Assembly (NCBI GenBank): GCA_964535015.1
Contig: CAZHRU010000032.1
Span: 1-26,385 of the forward strand
Length of the DNA stretch: 26,385 nucleotides
Direction: 5' to 3'
Source of the DNA: CAZDUS01 sp964535015
GTDB taxonomy: Bacteria; Verrucomicrobiota; Kiritimatiellia; CAIKKV01; CAITUY01
A program made the translations under genes and the position numbers. This document shows positions 8,701-15,990 of the stretch, in pieces (within the stretch, counting starts at the first letter, position 1; each line of letters begins with the position of its first letter). A model generated the notes under the pieces. That model was not told the origin of the DNA. It saw only the letters and a list, made by a program, of their open reading frames with translations, and made no database searches.

Positions 8701-8967
8701 GCCGCCGATGCCGACGGCTGGGTTGAGGGGGAGGTTGTCCTTTTCCCTGATATGGAGGTTATCGTTGTTGACGTCGGTATTGAGGCCTTGATGGGGAGAG
8801 TCATCCAGGATGTCGGTTCCGACGCCTTCGTCAAGGGGCTGATCGGGGGAGGACAGTCGCCTGGTGGAGGTATCCAGAGGTTTGGCTTTTCTCTGAAAAA
8901 GCTGAGCGTCAGCGGGGAAGGTGGCGGCCAGCAGGGCCAGGGAGATGAGGGTTATCTTGAAGGGCAT
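5704..8967 (-). CDS. giant secreted low-complexity protein with four C-terminal zinc ribbons
   Basis: A 1087-residue protein beginning with a signal peptide (MPFKITLISLALLAATFPADA). The mature chain is hydrophilic and Lys/Asp/Gly/Ala-rich, and parallels its downstream paralogue in order: NTYDQRARKEVP module, KDQAKAVTKAGEATG, DQPTTSEAIEDR, a DADGPG-repeat linker, GMQIMNTAQDIKEII, LTGARDQKNAGKTRDAM and a Gly/Ala module at 856-895. A Gly/Ser linker follows, then eight CxxC pairs at 971/974, 988/991, 996/999, 1014/1017, 1022/1025, 1040/1043, 1048/1051 and 1070/1073, which would make four zinc ribbons, and a poly-Ala tail. It starts 22 bases after the FN3 lipoprotein gene, so the two are probably co-transcribed. 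Zinc ribbons behind a signal peptide are unusual. No known family is recognised. Hydrophilin-like (LEA-like) behaviour of the disordered part is a possible alternative reading. Confidence 0.85.
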   Translation of the reverse strand: MPFKITLISLALLAATFPADAQLFQRKAKPLDTSTRRLSSPDQPLDEGVGTDILDDSPHQGLNTDVNNDNLHIREKDNLPLNPAVGIGGAILVNSANGDPSGSSATPDNPSLSDLRNKQQAELDDLRNTYDQRARKEVPKNPDGSVNKNTPEYQKLKQEYGQKHTQIREKYTAQDPRVSEYNKMDKNSGVKSTGSTQKDVRSDGDLTPDSDAAFDKKKGEWQNRGDKVVDKGHKVVNETTDETMWKNDPKGQHDKAKIQDPDAVGTAGGRKSVGDKAGGITDAEGMTLDHEKKYLDGQKRGNLKDQAKAVTKAGEATGVAKQNPDFYDKAKNLKNYGDDVTAGVTDLGDSPETRQKKLQEFQKTADAEMAKIKKAGAEQGARTQNQRQEIANQAKTAENAGDKAWADAKKKANYGDQPTTSEAIEDRVKKVKDSNATTAEQNKTVRDNMNKGPKADADGPGGTRVTDADGPGARPTPDADGPGGAPKAGAPAPTRGAKIKAAAGTAMTGMQIMNTAQDIKEIITSDDPAAEAKKKALQQVDGMTGDVRNKGSDYADASSHTDQANKMNQQAYQTQLENKLRRMGVAPAEAGKLAKDYAAGNTKGYEDRMGQQQAKGIRDPKGDKLPEKPKTETVSGDDTVGDRAADLGKGLVHGGVRAGTFVKDAVTDTAEIASGLTGKGVVDELVGQKKDAYNNWQDKKKNEQNAADSDAVAKGNAQDIYNKLRARGASDAGARHAADALAKGNSAPLHTLVANLNEKKRLKEAEGKNGGTGAEKTDGQDSALGKLTGARDQKNAGKTRDAMGNMQANTQTAQGSTAGDQEASDAKSKINQAGQDAHDKQDQTGKQVAAGDRKDSLGNKVGQAVADGLTAGASAAGSALGSAAATKTAGVIFDNKKSPSPDGGQKNGGTTQTDGTTIAGTTPGGNPKSGGGGGHGGGQKVTKSGGSSKGKSGGDGSDGNGNSGGSPMITCPGCGKTIKGIAGQGVECPNCVTMTCPRCSHSKNYPRGQEPESCPMCYTTTCSLCGSSGYARRDQPTPQCPNCIRIRCSNCSSILYQGSEANKPAGSIVCKVCTDRAAAAAPAAAAE
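7521..7604 (-). repeat. three short DADGPG-coding repeats in a linker
   Basis: Within the 1087-residue protein the hexapeptide DADGPG occurs three times, separated by short Pro/Thr/Arg spacers (GTRVT, then ARPTP). On the plus strand the units are variants of CCGTCGGCATC. The paralogue has only a degenerate version (EGPDGPRG). It looks like a local tandem expansion in a flexible linker. Confidence 0.6.
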
Positions 8968-8989
8968 GGCAGGTTCTTACTGTTTTCGT

Positions 8990-11161
8990 TTAGCGGCGTA
9001 TTTCCAGCGGTTCGCTGCGTGGACTTTCCAAGCCATCGGCATCCACGGTTGACACTTGGACAATGAGTTTGGAACCCACCTCGGTTGCCTTGATGGCGAA
9101 TTCGGCGGTCTGGGTTTCGCCAAGGGGGGCGGCGCCCATCAGTCCTTTTTTCCAGAGGCGATACTGCTTGATATCGGAAGGGATGGGAGCGGTCCAGGAA
9201 AGTACGGCATGGTCCTCGGCCCATGTGGACTTCAGGGTGGTGGGTGCCGGGGGGACGGGTTTGGTGGTGGATTGGGCCGTGGGCGACCATTCACTTTCCA
9301 GTCGGTCGTTGTCCAGGGCCTTGACGCGGTATTCATACGTGGTGTTGTCTTTTAATCCTTCGTGAAAGGCTTCGATTGTGATGACGGCCGATGCATTCAG
9401 GCGGGCGACTTCGTGGAATCGCCAGGCGCCGGTTTCGCGGCCCTCGACAATGTATTTGGCGATATCGGGTTCGCTGTTGGGGCTCCACTGGAGGCGCACT
9501 TTGCGGGGGAGTTTCTGGTCGGCGGCGACAGCCTTGGGGATATGGGGAGCGGGTTTGGTGGTGACGGAGGTTTCCTGTCCGGTCGGTGAGCGGGTATTGC
9601 CCAGGTTGACCGCGACGAGGTGATAGCGGTAGGGGGTGCCGTCCTTGAGTCGGCCCAGATTGGCGGTGTTGCGTTCTCCGCCACGGTCCAACCAGGCGGT
9701 TGTGGTCCGGCCTTTGACTGTCGCAATTTCGGTGAAGGGATCTTCCGTGCCTTCGGCGCGGTAAATCACATAGCGATCCACTTTACTATCGGGGGAGGGC
9801 GTCCATGCGAGGGGCACTTCACGCGGCCGGCCGCCTTCGGCTTTGAGGCCGGTGACAGGGGGTGGTGGGTGGCGGGTGGTGGCGGCGACGGGGGTGATAT
9901 CGTCGCTAATGGCGCCGACTTCATTGATGGCGCGGATCCGGTAGTAATAGGGGGTGCCGTCCTTGAGTTTACCCGGTTCGCTGCCGCCGTCGGTGTAGGT
10001 GGTGGTGCCCCGAACGGATTCCACTTCGACAAAGGGGCCGGTGGCGGAGTCGGCACGCAGGATGACATAGCGGGCGATGGCCGCATCGGTGTTGGCGGTC
10101 CACGAGAGGGGGACGACACGGATACAATCGCTTTCGGCGGTGAATCCGGCGACGGGTGAAGGCGGTGGTGCCGTCATGGTTTCCTGAACGGCCGTGTAAT
10201 CGCTTTGCAGGCCGGATTCATTGATGGCGGCCATGCGGTAGTAGTAGGTGCTGTTGTCCTTGAGCGGCAACGTGGCGCCATGGTCGGTGAATTCGCGGCG
10301 GGAAGGAGAGACTTCGGCGATGGAGATGAAGGTGCCGGCGCGGTTATCAGCCCGCTCGATCCGGTAACGTGAGGCGGCGGCGGTGGCGGGAGCATCCCAT
10401 GAGATCGTGGTTTGGCGGAGGCCCATGTCGGAAACCCTGAAGCCAGACGGGGGAGCGGGAGGGCGGAGCGGGGTTGGCGGAGCAGGGGCCGACTGGTTGG
10501 CGGGTGTGGCGACGGTTGTGGAGAGCGGCGATGCCGGCAGGGTGGCGGATACGGGAGCGCGCAACGGGGCCGTTTTGATGGATTTCCACTTCTGATAGAG
10601 GCCGGCGGCCATATTATGGACGACGATGCGCGCCTGTTCTGCAAGGGTGACGTCGTTGTTTTCCGCCCGTTTGGCGAGGTCCACGCTGCACAGGACGCGG
10701 CCGCTCTTGCAGTCAATCATGCGTACGGAGATGCCCACGATGGGGATAGAGTTCCCGCGTCGTGCGATGTTGTTGTATTCATCCACGGTGCCGACCAGCA
10801 CGGCGTCGGCGCCCAGCATGTTGCCCACTTCGGCAGCCTTGCTTTCCGACAGGCCTGAAAGGGCGAGTTCGGACTCGCCCAGGACGTTGGCCATTTGGCT
10901 ACGTTCGACGAGGTGAAACCGGTTCATGTGCAGGAGTTCGGTGACGAACATATCGGAGACGGAGGTGCCGATGAGTTCGGTGGGGGCCTTGAAGGGCATG
11001 ATGGCCACTTTTTCCACAGGGGAGCCAGCGGGTGCCACATAGACGTTCGTCTTGGGATCAACGTTGTTGAAGTAGGCATCGAGGCTGTTGGTGGCGCAAC
11101 CGGCGAGCCATGCCGCGGCGGCGAGGCCGGCGGGCAGAAGAACAGCATTACAAAACCGCAT
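8990..11161 (-). CDS. CsgG-like lipoprotein with five fibronectin type III domains
   Basis: A 723-residue protein. The ATG at 11161 is chosen because AAGGAG lies eight bases upstream and a lipoprotein signal follows at once, with lipobox LAGC and Cys22. Residues about 47-190 form a CsgG/TolB-N-like domain: KVAIMPFKAP, MFVTELLHMNRFHLVERSQM, MLGADAVLVGTVDEYN, and VGISVRMIDCKSGRVL. A Pro/Ala linker leads to five FN3 domains at about 236-330, 335-430, 434-536, 540-634 and 637-721. Each shows a Trp in strand B, a YRIERA/YVILRA/YVIYRA-type strand and a Y-Y-Y/R motif after LKDGTPY or LKDNTTY. Family knowledge: CsgG-type lipoproteins form or serve outer-membrane pores, and FN3 arrays bind proteins or glycans. 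It is the first gene of the six-gene block. The 219 bases upstream carry only weak promoter-like elements. Confidence 0.88.
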   Translation of the reverse strand: MRFCNAVLLPAGLAAAAWLAGCATNSLDAYFNNVDPKTNVYVAPAGSPVEKVAIMPFKAPTELIGTSVSDMFVTELLHMNRFHLVERSQMANVLGESELALSGLSESKAAEVGNMLGADAVLVGTVDEYNNIARRGNSIPIVGISVRMIDCKSGRVLCSVDLAKRAENNDVTLAEQARIVVHNMAAGLYQKWKSIKTAPLRAPVSATLPASPLSTTVATPANQSAPAPPTPLRPPAPPSGFRVSDMGLRQTTISWDAPATAAASRYRIERADNRAGTFISIAEVSPSRREFTDHGATLPLKDNSTYYYRMAAINESGLQSDYTAVQETMTAPPPSPVAGFTAESDCIRVVPLSWTANTDAAIARYVILRADSATGPFVEVESVRGTTTYTDGGSEPGKLKDGTPYYYRIRAINEVGAISDDITPVAATTRHPPPPVTGLKAEGGRPREVPLAWTPSPDSKVDRYVIYRAEGTEDPFTEIATVKGRTTTAWLDRGGERNTANLGRLKDGTPYRYHLVAVNLGNTRSPTGQETSVTTKPAPHIPKAVAADQKLPRKVRLQWSPNSEPDIAKYIVEGRETGAWRFHEVARLNASAVITIEAFHEGLKDNTTYEYRVKALDNDRLESEWSPTAQSTTKPVPPAPTTLKSTWAEDHAVLSWTAPIPSDIKQYRLWKKGLMGAAPLGETQTAEFAIKATEVGSKLIVQVSTVDADGLESPRSEPLEIRR

Positions 11162-11380
11162 GATTCCAACTCCTTCTTTACTCATATCAGGTCCCCGTCC
11201 GTGGTGATGAAGGTCCGCAAATTTATGGGGCGAAGATAACATGAGTCCATGTTTGGCGGTAGTGGAAAAGGGCGATACTGATGCGCCCATGCGGTTGTAT
11301 CGGGCGTTGGGGCAGTGATGCATTCGGTTGCCGATCGGGTATCCGATGCAAGGCGCGAGCGGCATTTTCCTCGAAGGTGT

Positions 11381-12142
11381 TTAAGGGTAGTCCTGGCGGG
11401 TGGGGCGGATGACGATGTCGCTGATGTGGACGTGGGACGGTTGGTTGATGATGTAGAGGATGGCGTTGGCCACGTCTTCGCCTTTCAGCAAGGGGCCGAA
11501 CTTGTCGTTGAAAGTCCGCACGGTTTCATCGTTGTATCCGGCCACGGTTTGAAAGCCGCTGATGACGATTCCTGGTTCGACCAGGGAAACGCGAATGCCT
11601 TTGGGGGCCACTTCGCGGCGGAGCGCTTCGGCGAGTGCATGCACGGCAAATTTGGTGGCGCCGTAGGCGGCGCTGAAAGGTGAGATGTGACGGCCCACCA
11701 CCGATCCGATGATGACGATATCCGCCGCGGCCCTTGGCGCGGTTGGAGGGGTGGCGGCTAGCATGTGTTGAGCGGATTTCTGCAGCAGGGCGAGTGTGCC
11801 AGTAACATTGGTTTTGATGACCTCGTCGAAGTGTGAGAGGTCAGACGTCATGACGGATCCGCCGAGACCGCGGCCGGCGTTGGCGACCACGATATCTGCC
11901 GGCCTGCCGAAATGGCGAAGGGTGGCGGCAAAGAGTTCGTCGAGCAGGGCTGGATCGCTGGAGTTGCCCGGGACACCGCGGAAGGCGGACCCGAGTTCCT
12001 TTTCGAGCGCGGTCAGTTTGGCGGCGTTGCGGCCGGTGCCGACGACGCCGAAGCCGGCGGAGATGAATGTCTTGGCGGTGGCTTCACCGATACCGGAGGT
12101 GGCACCGGTGATGATGGCAAGGCGTGTGGACTTGGTGGGCAT
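11381..12142 (-). CDS. SDR family NAD(P)-dependent oxidoreductase
   Basis: A 253-residue classical short-chain dehydrogenase of normal length. TGATSGIG (12-19) binds the cofactor, VANAG (86-90) is the NNAG-type motif, and Ser147, Tyr160 and Lys164 (YGATK) form the catalytic set, with VEPG after strand six. Arg37 after the second strand (GTGRNA) suggests NADP preference, as in many members. It matches the YdfG/serine 3-dehydrogenase-like branch (C-terminal DIVIRPTRQ), which reduces hydroxy acids or short carbonyls; the exact substrate is inferred only. The start at 12142 has GGAG eight bases upstream; a TTG 39 bases further up is less likely. It stands alone, with 135 bases before it and 219 after it, so it is probably monocistronic. 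Confidence 0.92.
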   Translation of the reverse strand: MPTKSTRLAIITGATSGIGEATAKTFISAGFGVVGTGRNAAKLTALEKELGSAFRGVPGNSSDPALLDELFAATLRHFGRPADIVVANAGRGLGGSVMTSDLSHFDEVIKTNVTGTLALLQKSAQHMLAATPPTAPRAAADIVIIGSVVGRHISPFSAAYGATKFAVHALAEALRREVAPKGIRVSLVEPGIVISGFQTVAGYNDETVRTFNDKFGPLLKGEDVANAILYIINQPSHVHISDIVIRPTRQDYP

Positions 12143-12236
12143 AGCGGGTTCTCCGATGAGGGTTTTTCGCTGTGAATTCAATCGCGATAAAATAACGGGA
12201 AGGGGGGGTGGAAGGCCAGACGAAATCGGCAGGCGT

Positions 12237-12251
12237 CCGCCGGGACGGCGG
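12237..12251 (-). terminator. short GC hairpin after the deiminase gene
   Basis: A perfect 6-bp stem (CCGCCG/CGGCGG) with a 3-base loop lies 27 bases past the deiminase-like stop codon on the minus strand. There is no T-run after it, so an intrinsic terminator role is uncertain. Confidence 0.25.
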
Positions 12252-12277
12252 GGGCATCTTGACGATGAGGATGGATA

Positions 12278-13387
12278 TCAGTGCCGCTGGATGATGCCGA
12301 CCTGACAACGCAGGGAACCGGTGTGGCGGTAGAGTTGGCTGACGCGGATGGGGACCACGCGCCACCCTTGCCCCTGGAATACCTTGGAAGCGGCCTGATC
12401 GAGGGCGGGAATGTCATAGACGGGCATGTAGATTCTCTTTTCGCCATCCCGGCGTTCGAGGATGGCGTTGTTATAACTGACGTAGACCCGGGGTGTGCGT
12501 GTGAGCAGGAGTGGAAGGTGGATCACGCGAAAACCATTTTCTTCCATGCACTGGATGACGTTTAGGAAGGGTTTGAATGCCGCCGTGTTTGTTTCGACAT
12601 CGACCGTCGCGCCGGTTGGGTTCTGGCGGTACAGTTCCAATCCGAGGGCAGGGTCTGCGACGGCCACCTGTTTATTGCCGAGGGGTGTCAGGTACATGCA
12701 GATGTGGTGATCGGGGACGTCTTCCGGGGTTGCGCCGATGGCGATAACGTTTTTCTTCAGGGTGTTCTTGATTCGTTTCAGCAACCCTTCGCGGTTGTCG
12801 ACATCCTCGGGGGTATTGCGGGCGAGGGCGTTGGCGGCGATGAAGGTGTTTGTTTCGTCCGCGAGGAGGTCGCCGCCTTCGAACATAAAGGGGATCGGCA
12901 GGCAGGAGGCGCCGGGTATGGTGGCGGCCAGGATTTCCGGGATGCGTTCATCATTGCCGCGCGGGCCGGGGGTATGACTGCGCACCGGGGGTGCGGCGAT
13001 GATGGGATGGCCGTTGGCCATCATGGCGCCGAAGCGGTCACGGGCCCAGGGGGTGATGGGAAACCCGGTGATGACGGGGGTGAGTCGGTCAAGGCGGGTC
13101 ACGCCGCGATGCGACAATTCGGTTTTAAGGAAATCGAAATCGGACCGTTTCCCGACGATGATACGGATATCCACATCATTGGCCAGTGCCTGGAAGAGGT
13201 CGGTGAGGGTGTCGCTGACGGACGGGTTGAAGTCGCTACGATATTGGATGCAGATCCGGGCGAGGGAGCCATGCGCGTCGGAGATCAGTTTGGCGCCCGG
13301 CGGGGTGCGCCGGGCGGGCAGTTCCGACAGGCAGGCGGCCACTACCAATCCGGCGACAATTCCGCCGGCGATACACAGTCCTCTCAC
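12278..13387 (-). CDS. lipoprotein of the agmatine deiminase / peptidyl-arginine deiminase superfamily
   Basis: A 369-residue protein starting with GTG at 13387; the GTGA overlaps the stop of the upstream gene, with AAGG about nine bases before. The N-terminus carries a lipoprotein signal with lipobox VAAC (Cys19), so it should be anchored outside the cytosol. Core motifs of guanidine-modifying enzymes are present in order: PWARDRFG (113-120), FEGGDLL (169-175), DHH (226-228) and a near C-terminal Cys361 in GSLRCQVG. The usual agmatine deiminase motif has His before the nucleophilic Cys; here it is Arg. Family knowledge: such enzymes hydrolyse guanidino groups via Cys, His and two acidic residues. 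A role on agmatine, free arginine or protein arginine in the envelope is inferred. It pairs with the secreted protein encoded just upstream. Confidence 0.8.
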   Translation of the reverse strand: MRGLCIAGGIVAGLVVAACLSELPARRTPPGAKLISDAHGSLARICIQYRSDFNPSVSDTLTDLFQALANDVDIRIIVGKRSDFDFLKTELSHRGVTRLDRLTPVITGFPITPWARDRFGAMMANGHPIIAAPPVRSHTPGPRGNDERIPEILAATIPGASCLPIPFMFEGGDLLADETNTFIAANALARNTPEDVDNREGLLKRIKNTLKKNVIAIGATPEDVPDHHICMYLTPLGNKQVAVADPALGLELYRQNPTGATVDVETNTAAFKPFLNVIQCMEENGFRVIHLPLLLTRTPRVYVSYNNAILERRDGEKRIYMPVYDIPALDQAASKVFQGQGWRVVPIRVSQLYRHTGSLRCQVGIIQRH

Positions 13388-13992
13388 GGGGCTGCCTTTT
13401 CCAGGATTGTGCTGGCGAGGACAGACTCGCCCTTGTCGAGGTTGATGACTGAATCGGAGGGGGTGGGTACAACAGCGCCCCAGCCGTGCAACCCTTTGAT
13501 TTCGCCGCGGGACACCACGAGGGTCCAGATTTCCGGTTGCATGCCGATGCCCTTCAGTGCGGAAGCGGAGGTCCTGGACAGTGCGTTGGTCGTCGCAGGA
13601 TCAGGGGCGGGGATGGGGGTCGGTTCCTTCAGTAGCACATCCTCGGTTGTGTGGCCGCTTTTCAGGGTGTACTCAAGGGTTCCCTTTTTCACGGGTTGCG
13701 CCTGAGGCATCATCCTCGACATCATGGACATGGCGGGGGTGAGGGTGACCTGGTAGTTGAGTTTCATCTCCTTTTCCTGTGCGGAGGCGTTCTCGAAATC
13801 GAACACGGCAAACACGCCGTTGGTTCGGCTTTCGATTCTGCCAGTGACCTTGCATTCATTGACGGTCGCCACGCCGAGTGATTTGGCGAGAGGCCGGGTT
13901 TCGGTCTCGCCGGATCCGATCACGAATTGGCCGGCGATCACGAGGGCGGCGGTTGATGTCATTGAGAACAGGAATGTTTGTACAGGTTTCAT
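13384..13992 (-). CDS. secreted protein of unknown function, co-encoded with the deiminase-like lipoprotein
   Basis: A 202-residue protein that I do not recognise. A signal peptide or N-terminal anchor covers about residues 1-27 (MKPVQTFLFSMTSTAALVIA). The mature part looks like a beta-sandwich: CKVTGRIESRTNGVFAVFDF, LNYQVTLTP, GTLEYTLKSG, then a Pro-rich turn and IWTLVVSRGEIKG. A Met-rich patch (MSMMSRMMPQAQP) sits in the middle. A good AAGGAG lies eight bases before the ATG. The gene ends in a 4-base overlap with the deiminase-like gene, so the two are translated together and may act as partners in the envelope. Confidence 0.75.
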   Translation of the reverse strand: MKPVQTFLFSMTSTAALVIAGQFVIGSGETETRPLAKSLGVATVNECKVTGRIESRTNGVFAVFDFENASAQEKEMKLNYQVTLTPAMSMMSRMMPQAQPVKKGTLEYTLKSGHTTEDVLLKEPTPIPAPDPATTNALSRTSASALKGIGMQPEIWTLVVSRGEIKGLHGWGAVVPTPSDSVINLDKGESVLASTILEKAAP

Positions 13993-14027
13993 TGGGCAAT
14001 CTCCTTTTTGTTGGTGACTGCCCTTCT

Positions 14028-14057
14028 TGTATACCAGGCGCGGCGGGGATGTGTCAG
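14028..14057 (-). promoter_or_regulatory. candidate sigma-70-type promoter for the secreted-protein/deiminase pair
   Basis: On the minus strand CTGACA (14057-14052) is followed after 18 bases by TATACA (14033-14028). The predicted start falls near 14021, about 30 bases before the ATG at 13992, with AAGGAG in between. The -35 matches in five of six positions and the -10 in four. It lies in the 112-base gap after the exporter operon. Confidence 0.4.
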
Positions 14058-14104
14058 GCGGGTGTAAAAAGGGTGTAAAGAGATTGTGGATGCCTGACGA
14101 GGTG

Positions 14105-15298
14105 TCACTCGTTGCGAAGGGCCTCGGCGGGGGCGATCCGGGCGGCGGATTTGGCGGGGAGGTAACTGAAGGCCAATCCCAGCAGTAGTCCGGCGGCGAG
14201 CGGGATGAGCATCAGGAACGGGCCTGTGGCGACAGGGAGTGGAAGTTGCGGGCCGGCGATGGCCAGGAGCGTGATGGTGGCGCCAGCGCCCAGGACTGTG
14301 GCGGAGAGGGTCAGCAGGACTGCTTCCAGGAGGAAGAGGAGGCTGATGTCGAGGCGGGAGGCGCCGAGGGCGCGGCGCAGGCCGATTTCGGGGATGCGGG
14401 TCTGGATGTTGGCGAGCATGAGGCTCCCGAGAGTGATTCCGCCCATGAGCAGGCAGAGGGCGACGATGGTGCCGCCGGCAAGCATGATCAGGCGGCGCAG
14501 GCGTAGTAGGCGTTCGACGAGAGTCCACGGGGTCAGCCAGGAGAGGGCTTCGGCTTTATGGTTGGGATCGGCCAGGACGTGGCGGGCGGTTTGCAAGGTG
14601 GAGGCCATCGTTTCCGCCAGACGACTGCGGACGAAGATGGCGTCGAGGCGGTCGTCGGGCGGGGTTGGGTCATTGCGCCAGTACGGGGGGACGGTCCAGG
14701 GGACAACGATCAGTCGTTCGCCGGGGGTCAGGGCGGTTGAGGGAGTTTCGGATTCGACGGCGCCGTTTTCCATGGCGGTGATTCCGACGATGCGGAAGAC
14801 GACGGGGCCCAGGGTGAAGGTGTGGCCGAGGCCGAGGTGCAGTTCACGGGCGAGTGTTTCGGAAATCACGGCGACGGTGGAGTGGTCGCGTACGTCGGCG
14901 GAGTCGAGGGGGCGGCCGAGGCGGATGGACCAGGGGCGGACTGCGAAGGCGTGTTCGTCGGCGCCGAGGATAGTGGTGTTATGGCGGGTGGTATTGAGCG
15001 GGTATTGCTCGGTACGGATTCCGGTCACGGTGGCTTCAGGGAGGGAGGATTGCAGGAGGGTGGTGTGGCGTCGGGAGAGCGGGGTGGCGGTGGCGGTTGG
15101 TTCCTGGAGGATGGTAAAGACGTTCACTCCGAGTTCCGCGATGGCGGATTCCGTCTGGCGTTGCAGTCCAACGACCAGAGCAAGGAGGGTGGTGAGGGCC
15201 GCCATGCCGAGGGTGATGCCCGCGAAGGGCAGGGCGACGCGCACGGGGTGACGGCGGGTGCCGTCCCGGATATCATGAAGGATGGGGTGCCAGCGCAT
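14105..15298 (-). CDS. MacB/FtsX-type ABC transporter permease
   Basis: A 397-residue permease with the MacB layout. One N-terminal membrane helix (about 20-45, VALPFAGITLGMAALTTLL) is followed by a large periplasmic domain and three C-terminal helices (about 275-390). The FtsX signature reads RIPEIGLRRALGASR before helix three, and the end PAKSAARIAPAEALRNE is typical of this family. It lacks a fused ATPase; the ATPase is the gene upstream, whose TGA shares one base with this ATG (TGATG). A longer start 39 bases upstream is less likely because it would overlap the ATPase. It is the last gene of the exporter operon. The family drives mechanotransmission to a TolC-type channel; the substrate (lipoprotein, peptide, antibiotic or glycolipid) cannot be read from sequence. 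Confidence 0.9.
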   Translation of the reverse strand: MRWHPILHDIRDGTRRHPVRVALPFAGITLGMAALTTLLALVVGLQRQTESAIAELGVNVFTILQEPTATATPLSRRHTTLLQSSLPEATVTGIRTEQYPLNTTRHNTTILGADEHAFAVRPWSIRLGRPLDSADVRDHSTVAVISETLARELHLGLGHTFTLGPVVFRIVGITAMENGAVESETPSTALTPGERLIVVPWTVPPYWRNDPTPPDDRLDAIFVRSRLAETMASTLQTARHVLADPNHKAEALSWLTPWTLVERLLRLRRLIMLAGGTIVALCLLMGGITLGSLMLANIQTRIPEIGLRRALGASRLDISLLFLLEAVLLTLSATVLGAGATITLLAIAGPQLPLPVATGPFLMLIPLAAGLLLGLAFSYLPAKSAARIAPAEALRNE

Positions 15299-15990
15299 CA
15301 GGCGGACCTCCGTTCGACGAGGGTGCCGGCGCGGCATTCCAGGTGGCGGGTGGTGTGGTTGGCGAGGGTGGGGTTATGGGTGGCCATTACGATGGTGATG
15401 CCCGACTGGTTCAGTCGCAGGAAGTGGTCCATGATGGCCGTGCCGGAGGCGGGGTCGAGGTTGCCGGTGGGTTCATCCACAAGGAGGAGGGCGGGGGGCA
15501 GGGCGATGGCCCGGGCGATGGCGACGCGTTGCATTTCGCCGCCGGAGAGCAGGCGGGCGGGTTGATCGGCGTGGGATTCCAGATCCACCTGGGCGAGTGC
15601 CTGGCGGGCGAGGCGAAGTGCTTCCGCGGGGGGCGTATCCAGATAGCGGAACCGGAAGAGGACATTCTCCAGGACGGTGCGGTGGGTGAGCAGGCAGAAG
15701 CGTTGGAAGACCATGCCGACCTTGTGTTTGCGTAGTTCGGTGCGTTCCGTTTCGCTGATGGACTGGATATCGTTGCCGGAAAGGTGGAGGCGTCCGGAGG
15801 TGGGTTGATCCAGCAGGGCGGCGAGGTTGAGCAGGGTGGTCTTGCCGGATCCGGACGGGCCGGTGATGGAGACAAAGTCGCCGGGATTGACGCGGAACGT
15901 CACGCCGTCAAGTACGGTCACCTGACCGTGAGGCGCGGGAAACGTCTTGGAGACGTTCTCCATGAGAAGGATCGGGTTGGGGCTGGTCAT
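15298..15990 (-). CDS. MacB/LolD-type ABC transporter ATP-binding protein
   Basis: A 230-residue ATPase with all motifs intact: Walker A GPSGSGKTT (44-52), Q-loop in VFQRF, signature LSGGE (148-152), Walker B LLLVDEP (168-174) and switch His205 in MATHNP. Length and the VDEPTGNLD motif match the LolD/MacB/FtsE group. The start at 15990 is chosen because its ATGA overlaps the adaptor stop; the 46 residues upstream in the same frame are Arg/Pro-rich and not protein-like. It powers the permease encoded immediately downstream. Confidence 0.95.
   Translation of the reverse strand: MTSPNPILLMENVSKTFPAPHGQVTVLDGVTFRVNPGDFVSITGPSGSGKTTLLNLAALLDQPTSGRLHLSGNDIQSISETERTELRKHKVGMVFQRFCLLTHRTVLENVLFRFRYLDTPPAEALRLARQALAQVDLESHADQPARLLSGGEMQRVAIARAIALPPALLLVDEPTGNLDPASGTAIMDHFLRLNQSGITIVMATHNPTLANHTTRHLECRAGTLVERRSA

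Noticed and set aside
2582..8967. Giant proteins as polymorphic toxins (Rhs or contact-dependent type)
   Set aside because: There is no YD repeat, no haemagglutinin repeat, no toxin-like C-terminal nuclease domain and no immunity gene; the tips are zinc ribbons.
14205..15251. 348-residue Arg/Ser-rich plus-strand frame
   Set aside because: Antisense of the MacB-like permease; high-GC frames often stay open without coding.
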